A DNA stretch of 35,003 nt, taken from Halobacterium sp. CBA1126 (lineage in GTDB: Archaea; Halobacteriota; Halobacteria; Halobacteriales; Halobacteriaceae). Location of the stretch: contig NZ_WPCF01000014.1 of NCBI RefSeq assembly GCF_009741975.1, positions 1 through 35,003 of the forward strand, read 5' to 3'. Made by a program: the position numbers and the translations under genes. Shown one piece after another: positions 1 to 7,536 of the stretch (position 1 is its first letter; each line of letters begins with the position of its first letter). The notes beneath the pieces are model-generated. The model was not told where the DNA came from. It ran no database searches and saw nothing but the letters and a program-made list of their open reading frames with translations.

Positions 1-48
1 CAGCGCCGTCAGGAAGACCGCGCGAAGCTTATTTGTCGTGTCTGTCAT
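1..48 (-). CDS. S-layer/surface glycoprotein, N-terminal signal peptide start (partial)
   Basis: Only the first 16 codons lie in the window; the gene reads out of the left edge. The minus strand from 48 gives MTDTTNKLRAVFLTAL, which matches the start of the haloarchaeal surface-glycoprotein signal peptide family (Lys, then Arg-Ala-Val-Phe-Leu, then a hydrophobic core). Such proteins are Sec-exported, heavily glycosylated and usually anchored by a C-terminal PGF-CTERM segment. The rest is outside the window, so I cannot tell whether the gene is intact or is the main S-layer gene. Its position beside a glycan-biosynthesis island suggests it may be a substrate of that island (inference). Confidence 0.7.
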   Translation of the reverse strand, partial: MTDTTNKLRAVFLTAL

Positions 49-170
49 GTTTGAATTGTCATCGGGTGACTGAGTCAGGGTCAGTCCAGCCCAGACGCCT
101 GCTCCAACCTGATTCCGTCCGAAACGGTGAATCAGGGGGTTTTCACAGCCGCCATTTCGGGTAGGGGTGC

Positions 171-183
171 TCAAATATATGAG
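171..183 (-). promoter_or_regulatory. TATA-box promoter of the surface glycoprotein gene
   Basis: On the minus strand CTCATATATTTGA is a good archaeal TATA box. It lies about 125 nt ahead of the ATG at 48, implying a leader of roughly 100 nt. Long leaders are known for some haloarchaeal S-layer genes. The rest of 49-285 holds no gene that I can see. Confidence 0.4.
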
Positions 184-285
184 TGTCAGACGGTAAATAC
201 TCTGTGGCCGCCTTTGAGTCTCCAGACCACAACTCATTTATGCATCTGGGAAAATATTACTCTCACTTGGCATTCTCATAAAAGA

Positions 286-560
286 GGCACTGTCTAGTTA
301 AGCACGGCTTCAGCTGGCGTTCGTCCGTTGAGTGATTGATGCGGTCGCTGTTGGTTGTAGTAGTGCACGAACTGTTCAAACCATTCGCGTGCGCTTGCCC
401 GACTGCCGACCCACAAGTTGTGGAAACGGTCGATGCGCATTTTGAGCGTGTGAAACCACTTTTCGATGAGGTTTCGGTCTGTATAGTCTACCCGACCGTT
501 GAGTCCTAAGCGGGAGAGGGCAGTCCGGTAGCCGGTTTCGGTAGTGGCTCGCTATCTGAG
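286..560 (-). mobile_element. IS6-family insertion sequence remnant, transposase C-terminus plus one terminal repeat
   Basis: The minus strand from about 556 down to the TAG at 294-296 encodes the C-terminal third of an IS6-type DDE transposase: DYTDRNLIEKWFHTLKMRID, then a segment ending EWFEQFVHYYNQQRPHQSLN and EAVLN-stop. The glutamate in the IEKWF region is the likely last catalytic acid. GGCACTGTCTAGTTA at 286-300 fits the terminal inverted repeat of such elements and overlaps the stop. Upstream the reading frame meets an in-frame TAG near 550, and the N-terminal catalytic domain and the other end are absent, so this is a dead fragment. Confidence 0.8.
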
Positions 561-684
561 GGCACGCAGAGTGCTGTATTCAGTGAGACGCGCTGGATGT
601 TGAGAGGAGTGATGTTACTTTCGTTTGCGTGGAGTGTGGACGGGATATTGTTGGGGACGACTGAATCGGTGGCGGTCAGGAGAT

Positions 685-693
685 ATTTTAATC
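685..693 (+). promoter_or_regulatory. Possible TATA box for uppP
   Basis: ATTTTAATC stands in an otherwise GC-rich stretch about 125 nt before the chosen uppP start. It implies a leader of about 100 nt. Region 560-815 otherwise holds no recognisable gene. Confidence 0.3.
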
Positions 694-815
694 GTATAAG
701 TGGACTGCGCCAATCTCTCGCTGGAAAGGCGCTGATAACCCGAGCGGGACGGGGTCGTGCCTACCAACTGAACGGTCATCGGAATACACTTGCAAGCGTA
801 GCAGCCACGTCCGGT

Positions 816-1628
816 ATGGCTCGGTCACTGGTGGTGGCCGTCGTCGTCGGTGTCCTCCAGGGCATCTTCGAGTGGCTCCCAATCTCTAGCGAGGGAAATA
901 TTACGGTGGCGCTCTCGTGGCTCGGGGAGAGCCCCGAGCAGGCCGTTGCGTTTGCGTTATTCCTGCATCTCGGCACAGCCCTTTCCGCGACCGCCTACTA
1001 CCGCAGCGAAATCCGTGAAGAGCTTGCGTTGCTACGAACGTGGCGACCACGGCATGCTACCACCGCGACGCACGCCTCAACGACGTTCCTTGGTGTGGCG
1101 ACGCTCATCTCGGGCGTAGTCGGGCTTGCGTCGTACGCGGTGCTCGAAGAGGTCGTCTCCGCGCTGACCGGGGGAATGATCGTCGTCGTGATTGGCGTGT
1201 TACTTGTGGCGACCGGTGCGTTCCAGCGGCTGTCCACAGCTGTTGATCGGACGCCGACGAAACAGCCGGGGCTCTTGGATGCAGTCCTCGTGGGTGTGGC
1301 GCAAGGCGTCGCGATTCTCCCCGGGATTTCGCGCTCGGGGTCGACGACCGGCGTGTTGTTGCTGCGCGGCCACGAGGGACCGACGTCGTTCCGGCTCTCG
1401 TTCCTGTTGTCGATTCCCGCGGCCGTCGGCGGTGGGCTGCTCGCCGCCCTTGACACCGGGTTAGGTGGTGTGACACTAGTTAGTGGGGCTGCTGCGATTG
1501 CGAGCGCTGCCATCGTCGGTTACCTCACGATTGACGCGTTGATGCGCGTCGTCGAACGCGTCCCCTTCTGGGGCGTCTGTGTCGGGCTCGGCGGCGTCGC
1601 TATTGTGGGTGGCGTCCTGGTGTTGTGA
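816..1628 (+). CDS. uppP: Undecaprenyl-diphosphatase family protein (UppP/BacA)
   Basis: A 270-residue polytopic membrane protein. UppP enzymes remove one phosphate from polyprenyl diphosphate so that the lipid carrier can be reused in glycan assembly. The start at 816 (MARSLVVAVVVGVLQGIFEW) places the family's first signature near residue 18, with the catalytic glutamate of the E-W-L-P-I-S-S-E-G motif. The second signature is near residue 165, with P-G-I-S-R-S-G-S-T-T containing the conserved Arg and Ser residues. Length fits the family. The frame is open further upstream to 597, but that extension is not UppP-like. In archaea the substrate would be a dolichyl- or related carrier, which fits the neighbouring glycan genes. 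The gene ends one base before the convergent VanZ-like gene. Confidence 0.9.
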   Translation: MARSLVVAVVVGVLQGIFEWLPISSEGNITVALSWLGESPEQAVAFALFLHLGTALSATAYYRSEIREELALLRTWRPRHATTATHASTTFLGVATLISGVVGLASYAVLEEVVSALTGGMIVVVIGVLLVATGAFQRLSTAVDRTPTKQPGLLDAVLVGVAQGVAILPGISRSGSTTGVLLLRGHEGPTSFRLSFLLSIPAAVGGGLLAALDTGLGGVTLVSGAAAIASAAIVGYLTIDALMRVVERVPFWGVCVGLGGVAIVGGVLVL

Positions 1629-2054
1629 TTACTCGGGTTTGACGGATTCGTTGTCGAGCGGACGCACGTACCGCAGCCGGCGCTCGACGAAGAACCACAC
1701 GCTGGCGAGCAGGGCGCCGATGACGTTCGCGAGCGCGTCGCCGAGCGAGGCGTAGCGGCCGGGCTGGGTGCCTTGGAGGCCTTCGATGAGGAGGCCGTAG
1801 CCAACGGCGAGCGCGAGGACGGCGGCGATGCGCGTCCAGATGTGGTCGCGGAGGTGGACAGTAGCATACGCCAGTGCGAGACCCAACCCGAGATACCCGA
1901 GGACGTGGAGTTTCTTGTCCCAGAGCGGGTCCGGGCTCGACGGCTGGATTGGCGCGGGTGAGAGCACTGAATAGTAGAGGAGGAAGCCAGCGACGCCGAG
2001 CACGCCGGCGTAACGGAGCCAGCGCGGGACGAGGGGGAACGGAATGCTGCGCAC
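1629..2054 (-). CDS. VanZ-like membrane protein
   Basis: A 141-residue protein with four predicted membrane segments and the VanZ-family pattern: a D-K-x-x-H motif early (DPLWDKKLHVLGYLGLGLAL) and a glutamate in a later helix (LLIEGLQ), followed by R-Y-A-S-L-G-D-A-L-A-N. VanZ proteins are poorly understood; some alter cell-envelope glycan or lipid behaviour. I prefer the GTG at 2054 because it is preceded by a T-rich box (TTTTCTT, about 25 nt upstream) and the extra 27 residues from the ATG at 2135 do not look like the family. It converges on uppP with no gap. Confidence 0.75.
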   Translation of the reverse strand: MRSIPFPLVPRWLRYAGVLGVAGFLLYYSVLSPAPIQPSSPDPLWDKKLHVLGYLGLGLALAYATVHLRDHIWTRIAAVLALAVGYGLLIEGLQGTQPGRYASLGDALANVIGALLASVWFFVERRLRYVRPLDNESVKPE

Positions 2055-2216
2055 GACCGGAGATTCGTAACTGGGAAGAAAACAGTGGTGGTCTGCTGCT
2101 CCAGGAGACCGCCTCGTGGTCAAGCCCCGAGGCACTCGGCCTGCTCCACCGGTTGATACAACCTACTAGTAAGGAGGGGAATTCAAGTGTAATGAGGGAA
2201 TAGAATAGGTAAGAGA

Positions 2217-2486
2217 ATGGCTGTTTCAGTAGATGCGACTGTCACGAGTAAGGGACAAGTCACGATCCCGAAGCAGATCCGCGAGAAGCTCGGGATCGAC
2301 GAAGGAACGGAGGTTGAGTTCATCCTCGAGGATGACGGGAGCGTGAAAGTACGGCCGAAAACGCCCGCGATGGAGCGGCTTCGTGCGGTGAAAGAATCGC
2401 TCTCGAAACACGACGTTGCTGTCGAGCAGCTGCGCCGCGAGTCCAAAACCGAGTGGGATTCGCACTACGATGAGGATGCAGCGTGA
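2217..2486 (+). CDS. AbrB/SpoVT-type antitoxin (VapB-like)
   Basis: An 89-residue protein. Residues 5-50 form a swapped-hairpin AbrB DNA-binding domain (VTSKGQVTIPKQIREKLGID, then EGTEVEF and DDGSVKVRP). The C-terminal tail is charged and probably wraps the toxin. Such antitoxins neutralise the partner PIN toxin and repress their own operon. The downstream toxin overlaps it by four bases (GTGA), a strong sign of translational coupling. This is the first of three toxin-antitoxin modules in the left third of the window. Confidence 0.9.
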   Translation: MAVSVDATVTSKGQVTIPKQIREKLGIDEGTEVEFILEDDGSVKVRPKTPAMERLRAVKESLSKHDVAVEQLRRESKTEWDSHYDEDAA

Positions 2487-2899
2487 TTTTTCTCGACTCG
2501 TGGGTGTGGCTCGAGTACCTCTTTAGCGGGGACCAGGAAGCCGAGGCTGAGCGCGTCATCCAGCACGCAAACAGCGAAGCCGTCGGCGGACTCATCTCAC
2601 CAACAATCATCGCAGAGGTGTCCTATCGTATTCGGCGCGTCGATGATGAGGCAACCGCCGAGGAGGCAGTCCGTGCAATCCGCGAGTACGAGCACATCAA
2701 CTGTCTGCCGCTCATCGAGGAAATCGCCGAATACGCCGCCGAACTCCGCTTCAAGTATTATGACCCAGGTAAACGCGAGCTCTCGTACGCGGACGCCATC
2801 CATCTCGCAACTGCCATCGTCCACGATGAGTGTGACGCGCTCTATTCAGGCGATCCCGACTTCGATGGGGTCGACGAAATCGAAACCAAGATCTTGTAG
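2483..2899 (+). CDS. PIN-domain ribonuclease toxin (VapC-like)
   Basis: A 138-residue PIN-domain protein. The acidic Mg-binding residues are visible: Asp5 in MIFLDSWVWLEYL, Glu near residue 45 in IAEVSYRI, Asp in SYADAIHLATA (about residue 103) and Asp in YSGDPDFDGV (about residue 124). PIN toxins cleave RNA, often tRNA or rRNA. The GTG start at 2483 overlaps the antitoxin stop. Length and order fit a VapBC pair. It ends in TAG, showing that TAG works as a normal stop here. Confidence 0.9.
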   Translation: MIFLDSWVWLEYLFSGDQEAEAERVIQHANSEAVGGLISPTIIAEVSYRIRRVDDEATAEEAVRAIREYEHINCLPLIEEIAEYAAELRFKYYDPGKRELSYADAIHLATAIVHDECDALYSGDPDFDGVDEIETKIL

Positions 2900-2952
2900 C
2901 TCTAGTGGGAGCACGACACGGCTCCATCAGTTACGGTCTCCTACTCGACTCC

Positions 2953-3057
2953 GTGAGCATCGGGACACTCCGAGATATCGCCGAGAGCGCGGGCGCGACG
3001 AACTTCGACGCCGTCTGTACTAAATTGCCCAGAACCGTTGGCCACCCCGACAGCTGA
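2953..3057 (+). pseudogene. Short coding remnant, unknown family
   Basis: The frame from GTG 2953 reads V-S-I-G-T-L-R-D-I-A-E-S-A-G-A-T-N-F-D-A and then ends CTKLPRTVGHPDS-stop, with haloarchaeal codon usage. It looks like the tail of a lost gene rather than a complete 34-residue protein. I do not recognise the family. The rest of 2900-3125 shows no other signal. Confidence 0.25.
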
Positions 3058-3125
3058 AGCCGTGGCTTTCGGCCCCTCCCTGCATCATTCCTCGAGACGT
3101 AGATCGCGCCGTGTACGCGGGGATG

Positions 3126-3581
3126 TCAGTCTTTCTGAGACTGGTCGGCGTCGTCGCCCCGTTCGTCGGAGTATTCTGGTGGTTCCGGTGGCTCGAAGAG
3201 CGCCACGAGCAGGCGACCGGACCGCGTGTCCGCGGCCTGGGCGGCGAGTACAGCGAGCACGTCGACGCCGCGCTTGAGGAGGGACTGCCGATAATAGGGG
3301 ACGAGTGTCTCCACGATGCGGTCGAGGATGGCGATGAACGGGCCGACTGTGTACGTCTCCCGGAGGTCGATGACGATGACTTCGGGGTCGGGCTCGGCGG
3401 TGAGCCACCGGTAGAGGAACGACCCCTGGACGACGCGTGTGAGTCGGTCGGTCGTCGAACCCAACCAGCGTGTGGCGGTCGTCAACACGCGCTGGGCGGC
3501 GTCGACGATGCGAGACCCATCAAGGACGCGTTCGATGGTGGAGCGTGCGTCGGTAGCGTCTGGACTGGAGTTCGTTGGCAT
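3126..3581 (-). CDS. Hypothetical protein coupled to the DUF4330-type gene
   Basis: A 151-residue soluble protein that I cannot assign. Its ATG directly follows the TAG of the upstream gene (TAGATG), so the two are almost certainly co-translated. Residues 15-45 look like an amphipathic helix (RSTIERVLDGSRIVDAAQRV), the middle has VIVIDLRETYTVGPFIAILD, and the tail is very acidic and Pro/Glu-rich. No membrane helix or signal peptide is evident. The tight coupling suggests it works with the membrane-anchored DUF4330-like protein, perhaps at the inner face of the membrane (inference). Confidence 0.7.
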   Translation of the reverse strand: MPTNSSPDATDARSTIERVLDGSRIVDAAQRVLTTATRWLGSTTDRLTRVVQGSFLYRWLTAEPDPEVIVIDLRETYTVGPFIAILDRIVETLVPYYRQSLLKRGVDVLAVLAAQAADTRSGRLLVALFEPPEPPEYSDERGDDADQSQKD

Positions 3582-4676
3582 CTACGTTACGGTGACAGTC
3601 GCGCGGATGGTTGTCGTGCCGAGGTCGAGCGTGACGGGACTCCCCTGCTGGATGGGGTGGCCTTTGAACGTTACACCGGTGGCGGTTTCGCGGACGGTGA
3701 GTTCGGCGGTGAGTGTGAGGTCCTGATTCACGGGGTGGTTGCGCTCGTAGATGTTGCCGTCGCGGCTCGTGAGGATGACCGTCGCAGCTTCGCGGTCCAC
3801 ATCGGTGATGTCGGCGATGGTGGTGCCGCGGACGGTTTCGGTCAGCCCCGTGTGGATGCTGTCTGCTTTGGTTGGCGGGACGTCCTCCAGCTGGAGGGTC
3901 ATCGTACGCGTTGCCATCTCCCCCTGTGGGTCGGTGGCGCCAACACGCTGGATGGAGCCAGCGAGCGAGTACTCGCTCGTCCGGACGGGGATGGTCGTGC
4001 CCGCTTGGATGGTGGTGCCGCCGAAGCGCACGTCGCCGTCGTCCTGGAGCGTGGCGAGGGAGAGACCGACGAGTACGCGTTTGCGGTCCGTGTTGTTCGT
4101 GCCGTAGGCGTGCACGGATTCGACGGTTGCGATTTCCGTGTCGCCGAGCGTGTACGTGTCGCCCGGTTCGATGGTGGTGGCTGTGTCGGTGCTAACGGTG
4201 TCCTCGATGACGACATCCGTGGTGGTTGTCTGGGGGCCGGAGCCGAGATCGCGCAGCGTCCCCGAGACTTGGTACGTCGATGTCTGGATGTCGAGACTGC
4301 GGCCGACACGTGGCGGCGCGCCCGCGTACGTGATGGTGTCTTCTTCTGAGGCGGGGCCGCTGAGCGTCACGCCGAGGATGACGCGCGTGCTGTCGTCCTG
4401 TGGGGCGAGATGGACGTCAGTGATTTCGAGTTCCGCATCCCCGGACGGCGAATAGGTGTCGCCGGCGTCGATCTCCTCGATGAGGTAGCTCGGCTGCGTG
4501 CCGAGATCCAGGGTCGCATCCATGGTGACGCGGTCCGGTTCCGGTGCGGGTTCGGGGTCGGGTTGGAGGACGAACGCGGCGCCCGCGGCGACGACCGCGA
4601 GAACGAAGAGGACGACGAGCGCGTCGACGACGTTGACGATGCCGAAGAGATTACCCTCGTCGTCAAGCAACTGCAT
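3582..4676 (-). CDS. DUF4330-like single-pass membrane protein with three repeats
   Basis: A 364-residue protein with a short cytoplasmic start (MQLLDDEGNLFGIVNVVDAL), one membrane helix (about residues 17-38), a Pro/Glu linker and a large external region. That region holds three similar beta-rich units of about 90 residues, each with a GDTYS/GDTYT-type entry, a V-L-V-G-L-S or V-I-L-G-V-T strand and an S-x-Y-x-x-x-G-x-x-x-x-x-G end. The N-terminus and repeats match the DUF4330 pattern; the function is unknown. I choose ATG 4676 because GGTGG lies just upstream; GTG 4685 in the same frame is possible. Its stop abuts the next start. Confidence 0.75.
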   Translation of the reverse strand: MQLLDDEGNLFGIVNVVDALVVLFVLAVVAAGAAFVLQPDPEPAPEPDRVTMDATLDLGTQPSYLIEEIDAGDTYSPSGDAELEITDVHLAPQDDSTRVILGVTLSGPASEEDTITYAGAPPRVGRSLDIQTSTYQVSGTLRDLGSGPQTTTTDVVIEDTVSTDTATTIEPGDTYTLGDTEIATVESVHAYGTNNTDRKRVLVGLSLATLQDDGDVRFGGTTIQAGTTIPVRTSEYSLAGSIQRVGATDPQGEMATRTMTLQLEDVPPTKADSIHTGLTETVRGTTIADITDVDREAATVILTSRDGNIYERNHPVNQDLTLTAELTVRETATGVTFKGHPIQQGSPVTLDLGTTTIRATVTVT

Positions 4677-4800
4677 AAAAACCACCAGTCATGTTATCGT
4701 GAGTGGTCGACAGGACAACTAAACGATTCCGGAACGCCGCGTTCGTCGGCGACGATGATGCGTCGAGATGGCTGCTGGAACAGGTTCCTCACTTCACGGT

Positions 4801-5022
4801 GGAGCGACACCAAATCGGCTCGTCCCTAGAGATCTACAGTTGCCACGACAAACGCGGGTACTGTTTGACCAGTACGTCAATAACGGGGAAACCGCCTTCG
4901 ACATCGTAGCGAACGGATTCTGATACGCCCAGCACGACAGCAATCACCAAAGTCGTGCCGAGCGCCTTCGGGATGAACTGTACGGTGCGTGTTCGAACTC
5001 GGCGCGTCGATTCACGTGTTAA
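4801..5022 (+). pseudogene. Decayed gene fragment with an in-frame stop, unknown family
   Basis: This frame has haloarchaeal coding character: it reads QTRVLFDQYVNNGETAFDIV, meets TGA at 4921-4923, and continues in the same frame as YAQHDSNHQSRAERLRDELY to a TAA at 5020-5022. No start codon is clear. It looks like the C-terminal part of a lost gene. I do not recognise the family. The rest of 4690-5209 holds no intact gene. Confidence 0.35.
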
Positions 5023-5060
5023 CCAACAGAAACGGCGGAATCGCAAGCTGTGTTGGTTAA
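5019..5060. repeat. Perfect 10-bp inverted repeat around a 22-nt loop
   Basis: TTAACCAACA (5019-5028) and TGTTGGTTAA (5051-5060) are perfect reverse complements, separated by 22 nt. The left arm begins at the stop of the decayed fragment. It could be a stem-loop terminator, an operator, or the terminal repeats of a tiny remnant element. Confidence 0.5.
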
Positions 5061-5209
5061 TACTCGTGGTCGGACGGAATTGTCTTCGCACGCTCATCCA
5101 CAAAACGAACGGCCGGACAGTCCTCAGAAGTTCCTTGGGTTTCGGAACAGCAGCGTAAAAGTGGCAAACGGCCCCGGACCATCTTGCGGTAGCGAGGAAG
5201 CCCTGCCGT

Positions 5210-5719
5210 TCACGCGAGTTCGTCGAGTTTCGTGAGGAGGCGGGCGTAGAGGTCTGGCTGACAGTACCAGCCAGCTTCGAGCATTTCGTCGAGGGTCGCA
5301 CGTGCGTCCGCGGCCGAGAGACTGTCGTCGCGGACGAGCGAGAGGAGGAGGTAGGCTGTTCCTCTAGTGTTAATACCTTCAACGTCGGCAATATCACGGC
5401 CGTAGGCGTCATCCATCACAGCGGTGGCATTCCGGTCGGCCGCAAGTGTAAGGACAGCAACGTCGGCGTTGCTGACGTTTGGATTGTCGCTGAGACGGTT
5501 GAATAGCGTGTCTTCTGGTGCCGAGACGACGTCGAATTCGCCGGCATCGACGCGTTGTTCGACGCGGCGGGCGTCAGGATATCCGGCGTCAACACCAGCG
5601 GTAACGACCTCGTCGTAGACGCGTTCTGGGATGAGGCGGCGGCAATCAAGGTGGCTGAGTACCTGCAATTGATCGGCCGTTCCGAGATAGATGAGTGGTG
5701 TGGCGTCGAAGACGAACAT
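5210..5719 (-). CDS. PIN-domain toxin, DUF3368-like
   Basis: A 169-residue PIN-domain protein. It begins MFVFDATPLIYLGTADQLQV, with catalytic Asp5, and has VYDEVV in the middle, SNADVAVLTLAADRNATAVM with a conserved Asp, DDAYGRDIA, and a GTAYLLL segment typical of the DUF3368 branch. The tail ends in a helical part. I use the ATG at 5719 because it overlaps the antitoxin stop by one base (TGATG) and aligns the PIN core at the N-terminus. Role inferred from the family: RNase toxin of the second TA module. Confidence 0.85.
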   Translation of the reverse strand: MFVFDATPLIYLGTADQLQVLSHLDCRRLIPERVYDEVVTAGVDAGYPDARRVEQRVDAGEFDVVSAPEDTLFNRLSDNPNVSNADVAVLTLAADRNATAVMDDAYGRDIADVEGINTRGTAYLLLSLVRDDSLSAADARATLDEMLEAGWYCQPDLYARLLTKLDELA

Positions 5720-6009
5720 CAGAGGTCGTCGAGATCGGACGTAAGATGGTCGCCATCGACCCATGTAATATCCCGGTCGCGTGCAAGTCGTGCGAACTCC
5801 CACACGTCGACACCCGCGAGCTCAACCGCTCGGGTAAACGTTATCTCGCCCTGTTCGAGGGCCTCAAGGGCTTGGGTGGTCCGCCATTCGTCGAGACTCT
5901 CTGAGAGGAGTTTTCGAATAGCCGTGCTTCGGTCGAGGCGCTCGGCGTCGATGAATGCTTCGAGCTCCGCCTCCAAGTCGTCGGGGACGCGAGCGGAGAT
6001 CGTACCCAT
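5719..6009 (-). CDS. Ribbon-helix-helix antitoxin, UPF0175-like
   Basis: A 96-residue protein. Residues 1-45 form a ribbon-helix-helix DNA-binding domain (MGTISARVPDDLEAELEAFI, then RLDRSTAIRKLL). Residues 48-80 carry a UPF0175-type segment (ALEALEQGEITFTRAVELAG, then VDVWEF). UPF0175 proteins are usual partners of DUF3368-type PIN toxins, which is what follows with a one-base overlap. The start at 6009 follows a pair of GTATAC palindromes that look like its own operator. Confidence 0.85.
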   Translation of the reverse strand: MGTISARVPDDLEAELEAFIDAERLDRSTAIRKLLSESLDEWRTTQALEALEQGEITFTRAVELAGVDVWEFARLARDRDITWVDGDHLTSDLDDL

Positions 6010-6010
6010 A

Positions 6011-6038
6011 GCGTATACTACGTATTCATCGTATACAA
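6011..6038 (-). promoter_or_regulatory. Probable auto-operator/promoter of the UPF0175-PIN module
   Basis: Two copies of CGTATAC, each containing the palindrome GTATAC (6013-6018 and 6031-6036), are centred 18 bp apart, just upstream of the antitoxin ATG at 6009. Ribbon-helix-helix antitoxins bind tandem short palindromes, so this is a good candidate operator overlapping the promoter. Confidence 0.5.
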
Positions 6039-6154
6039 ACGCTCCGGTGCCAAATCCACCGACGGACATCAGGGCGCTGTCGTGGCCACAGACCAGTATC
6101 AGCCGACGGATTCTTTCCGCAGCCTGAATTCCGACGTGACGTGGCTTGAGGGAG

Positions 6155-7087
6155 TTAGCCTCGATAGTACGGAATCGTCGCCTCAAGCCCCTCCGCAAAG
6201 CTAACGTCCGGGTCGTAGCCGAGGAGTTTTTCGGCTTTCGAGATGTCGGCGTGGGAGTGACGAACGTCGCCGGGACGCGGGTCGTCGTAGACGGGATCGA
6301 TGTCAGTGTCGAGGACGTCGTTGAGCGTGTCGACGAGCTCGTTGATCGTGACGCGGCCACCACAGCCAATATTGAACGCCTCGCCAGTCACGTCGCTTTC
6401 TGCGGCGAGGATGTTCGCTTGGACGGCGTTGTCGATGAACGTGAAGTCACGGGACTGCTCGCCATCACCGTAGATGACGGGGCGTTCACCGTCGAGCATC
6501 AGCGAGATGAACTTCGGGATAACCGCGGCGTAGTCGCCGTTGGGGTCCTGGCGTGGCCCATAGATGTTGAAGTACCGGAGTGCGGCGGTGTCGATGTCGT
6601 AGAGCTCGCTAAACTGGAGGGCGAGCTTCTCCGTGTAGTATTTCGAGAGCGCGTACGGGGATTCAGGCTGTTCGGTCATCGACTCGACTTTCGGGAGCTG
6701 CTCTGTCGAGCCATATATCGACGAGGAGGAGGCGACGACCGCGGTGTCGACATCGGCCTCGCGGGCGGCGTTCAGCACGGTAGCCGTTCCCGTACAGTTA
6801 GCGTCTGTACTGGTGACGGGGTCCTCGACGCTCCGCGGGACCGAGGGAACGGCTGCCTGATGGAAGACGTAGTCGACACCCTCAGTGATATTGTCGATAG
6901 TTTCGGCGTCACGGATGTCTGCCTCGTGGAAGGTGAAGTCGTCGTCCGCATGTAGAGATTCGAGGTTCTGTTCGCGGCCGGTTTCGAAATTGTCGACGCC
7001 GCGGACATCGTAGCCGCGGTCGAGCAGCGCGTCAGCGAGGTTCGATCCGATGAACCCCGCGACGCCGGTAACGAGTGCGGTGGGCAT
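6155..7087 (-). CDS. NAD-dependent sugar-nucleotide epimerase (SDR, GalE/WbpP-like)
   Basis: A 310-residue extended short-chain dehydrogenase. The NAD site is at residues 7-13 (TGVAGFIGSN), followed by DNF and DIRD nucleotide contacts. The catalytic Ser cluster is in VASSSSIYG and the Tyr-Lys pair in YALSKYYTEK. Later motifs RYFNIYGPRQ and GDGEQSRDFTFI are typical of UDP-glucose or UDP-N-acetylglucosamine 4-epimerases. The RQDPNGDYAAVIPKF stretch resembles the WbpP/TviC branch that acts on N-acetylated sugars, but sequence alone does not fix the substrate. With the UDP-sugar 6-dehydrogenase at 10258-11529 it could supply a hexuronic acid for the glycan. Confidence 0.9.
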   Translation of the reverse strand: MPTALVTGVAGFIGSNLADALLDRGYDVRGVDNFETGREQNLESLHADDDFTFHEADIRDAETIDNITEGVDYVFHQAAVPSVPRSVEDPVTSTDANCTGTATVLNAAREADVDTAVVASSSSIYGSTEQLPKVESMTEQPESPYALSKYYTEKLALQFSELYDIDTAALRYFNIYGPRQDPNGDYAAVIPKFISLMLDGERPVIYGDGEQSRDFTFIDNAVQANILAAESDVTGEAFNIGCGGRVTINELVDTLNDVLDTDIDPVYDDPRPGDVRHSHADISKAEKLLGYDPDVSFAEGLEATIPYYRG

Positions 7088-7212
7088 GCATGCTGGTTTT
7101 CCACGGTGCGGGGTTAGTGTGTCGACTTCGAACAGGTGACTGCTGGGTCACGCACTGGAGCATTCCCGACCGGGCGATAGTTCTTTGACCGTGTGGCTCA
7201 CAACGTACACAC

Positions 7213-7536
7213 ATGAGTTCGGAGACGGGAGAGAAACAGCGGGTCCAGTTCCGGGCGCCTGAGAGTGTCGTCCAACAGGCAGATACGCTGGCGACAGTAC
7301 TCGAAACGGACCGCACATCGGTCATTCTCTCGGCACTCCGAGAGTACCTACGAGATGCCAGCCACGACGACGACCTCAAGCAGGAGCTCGCAGACGCGTA
7401 CTACGACGACGACATCGCCTTCGACGAGCTCAAGGCTGTCGTTGGCCACGAGGAGGCGGCGAACTTCCGCGTGCTCAAGGAACAACTCGACGAGGAGTTC
7501 GTCGACGCGACCGCCAACGAGTTCGCGGACTCGTAG
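7213..7536 (+). CDS. Ribbon-helix-helix antitoxin
   Basis: A 107-residue protein. Residues 8-48 are a CopG-like ribbon-helix-helix domain (QRVQFRAPESVVQQADTLAT, then ETDRTSVILSALREYL). The rest is acidic and helical and probably binds the toxin. Its TAG is immediately followed by the ATG of the PIN protein with no gap. This is the third TA module and differs from the other two in antitoxin type. Confidence 0.8.
   Translation: MSSETGEKQRVQFRAPESVVQQADTLATVLETDRTSVILSALREYLRDASHDDDLKQELADAYYDDDIAFDELKAVVGHEEAANFRVLKEQLDEEFVDATANEFADS

Noticed and set aside
597-815. Upstream extension of UppP to a start at 597
   Set aside because: The extra 73 residues do not resemble any UppP N-terminus, and the first conserved helix begins right after the ATG at 816.
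3111-4349. Long plus-strand open frame opposite the DUF4330-like pair
   Set aside because: It is antisense to two well-supported genes. GC-rich haloarchaeal genes often leave long open frames on the other strand, and the product has no recognisable domain.
4834-5412. 192-codon minus-strand frame
   Set aside because: It spans the decayed plus-strand fragment and the end of the PIN gene, has Ser/Thr/Arg-rich shadow composition and no domain.
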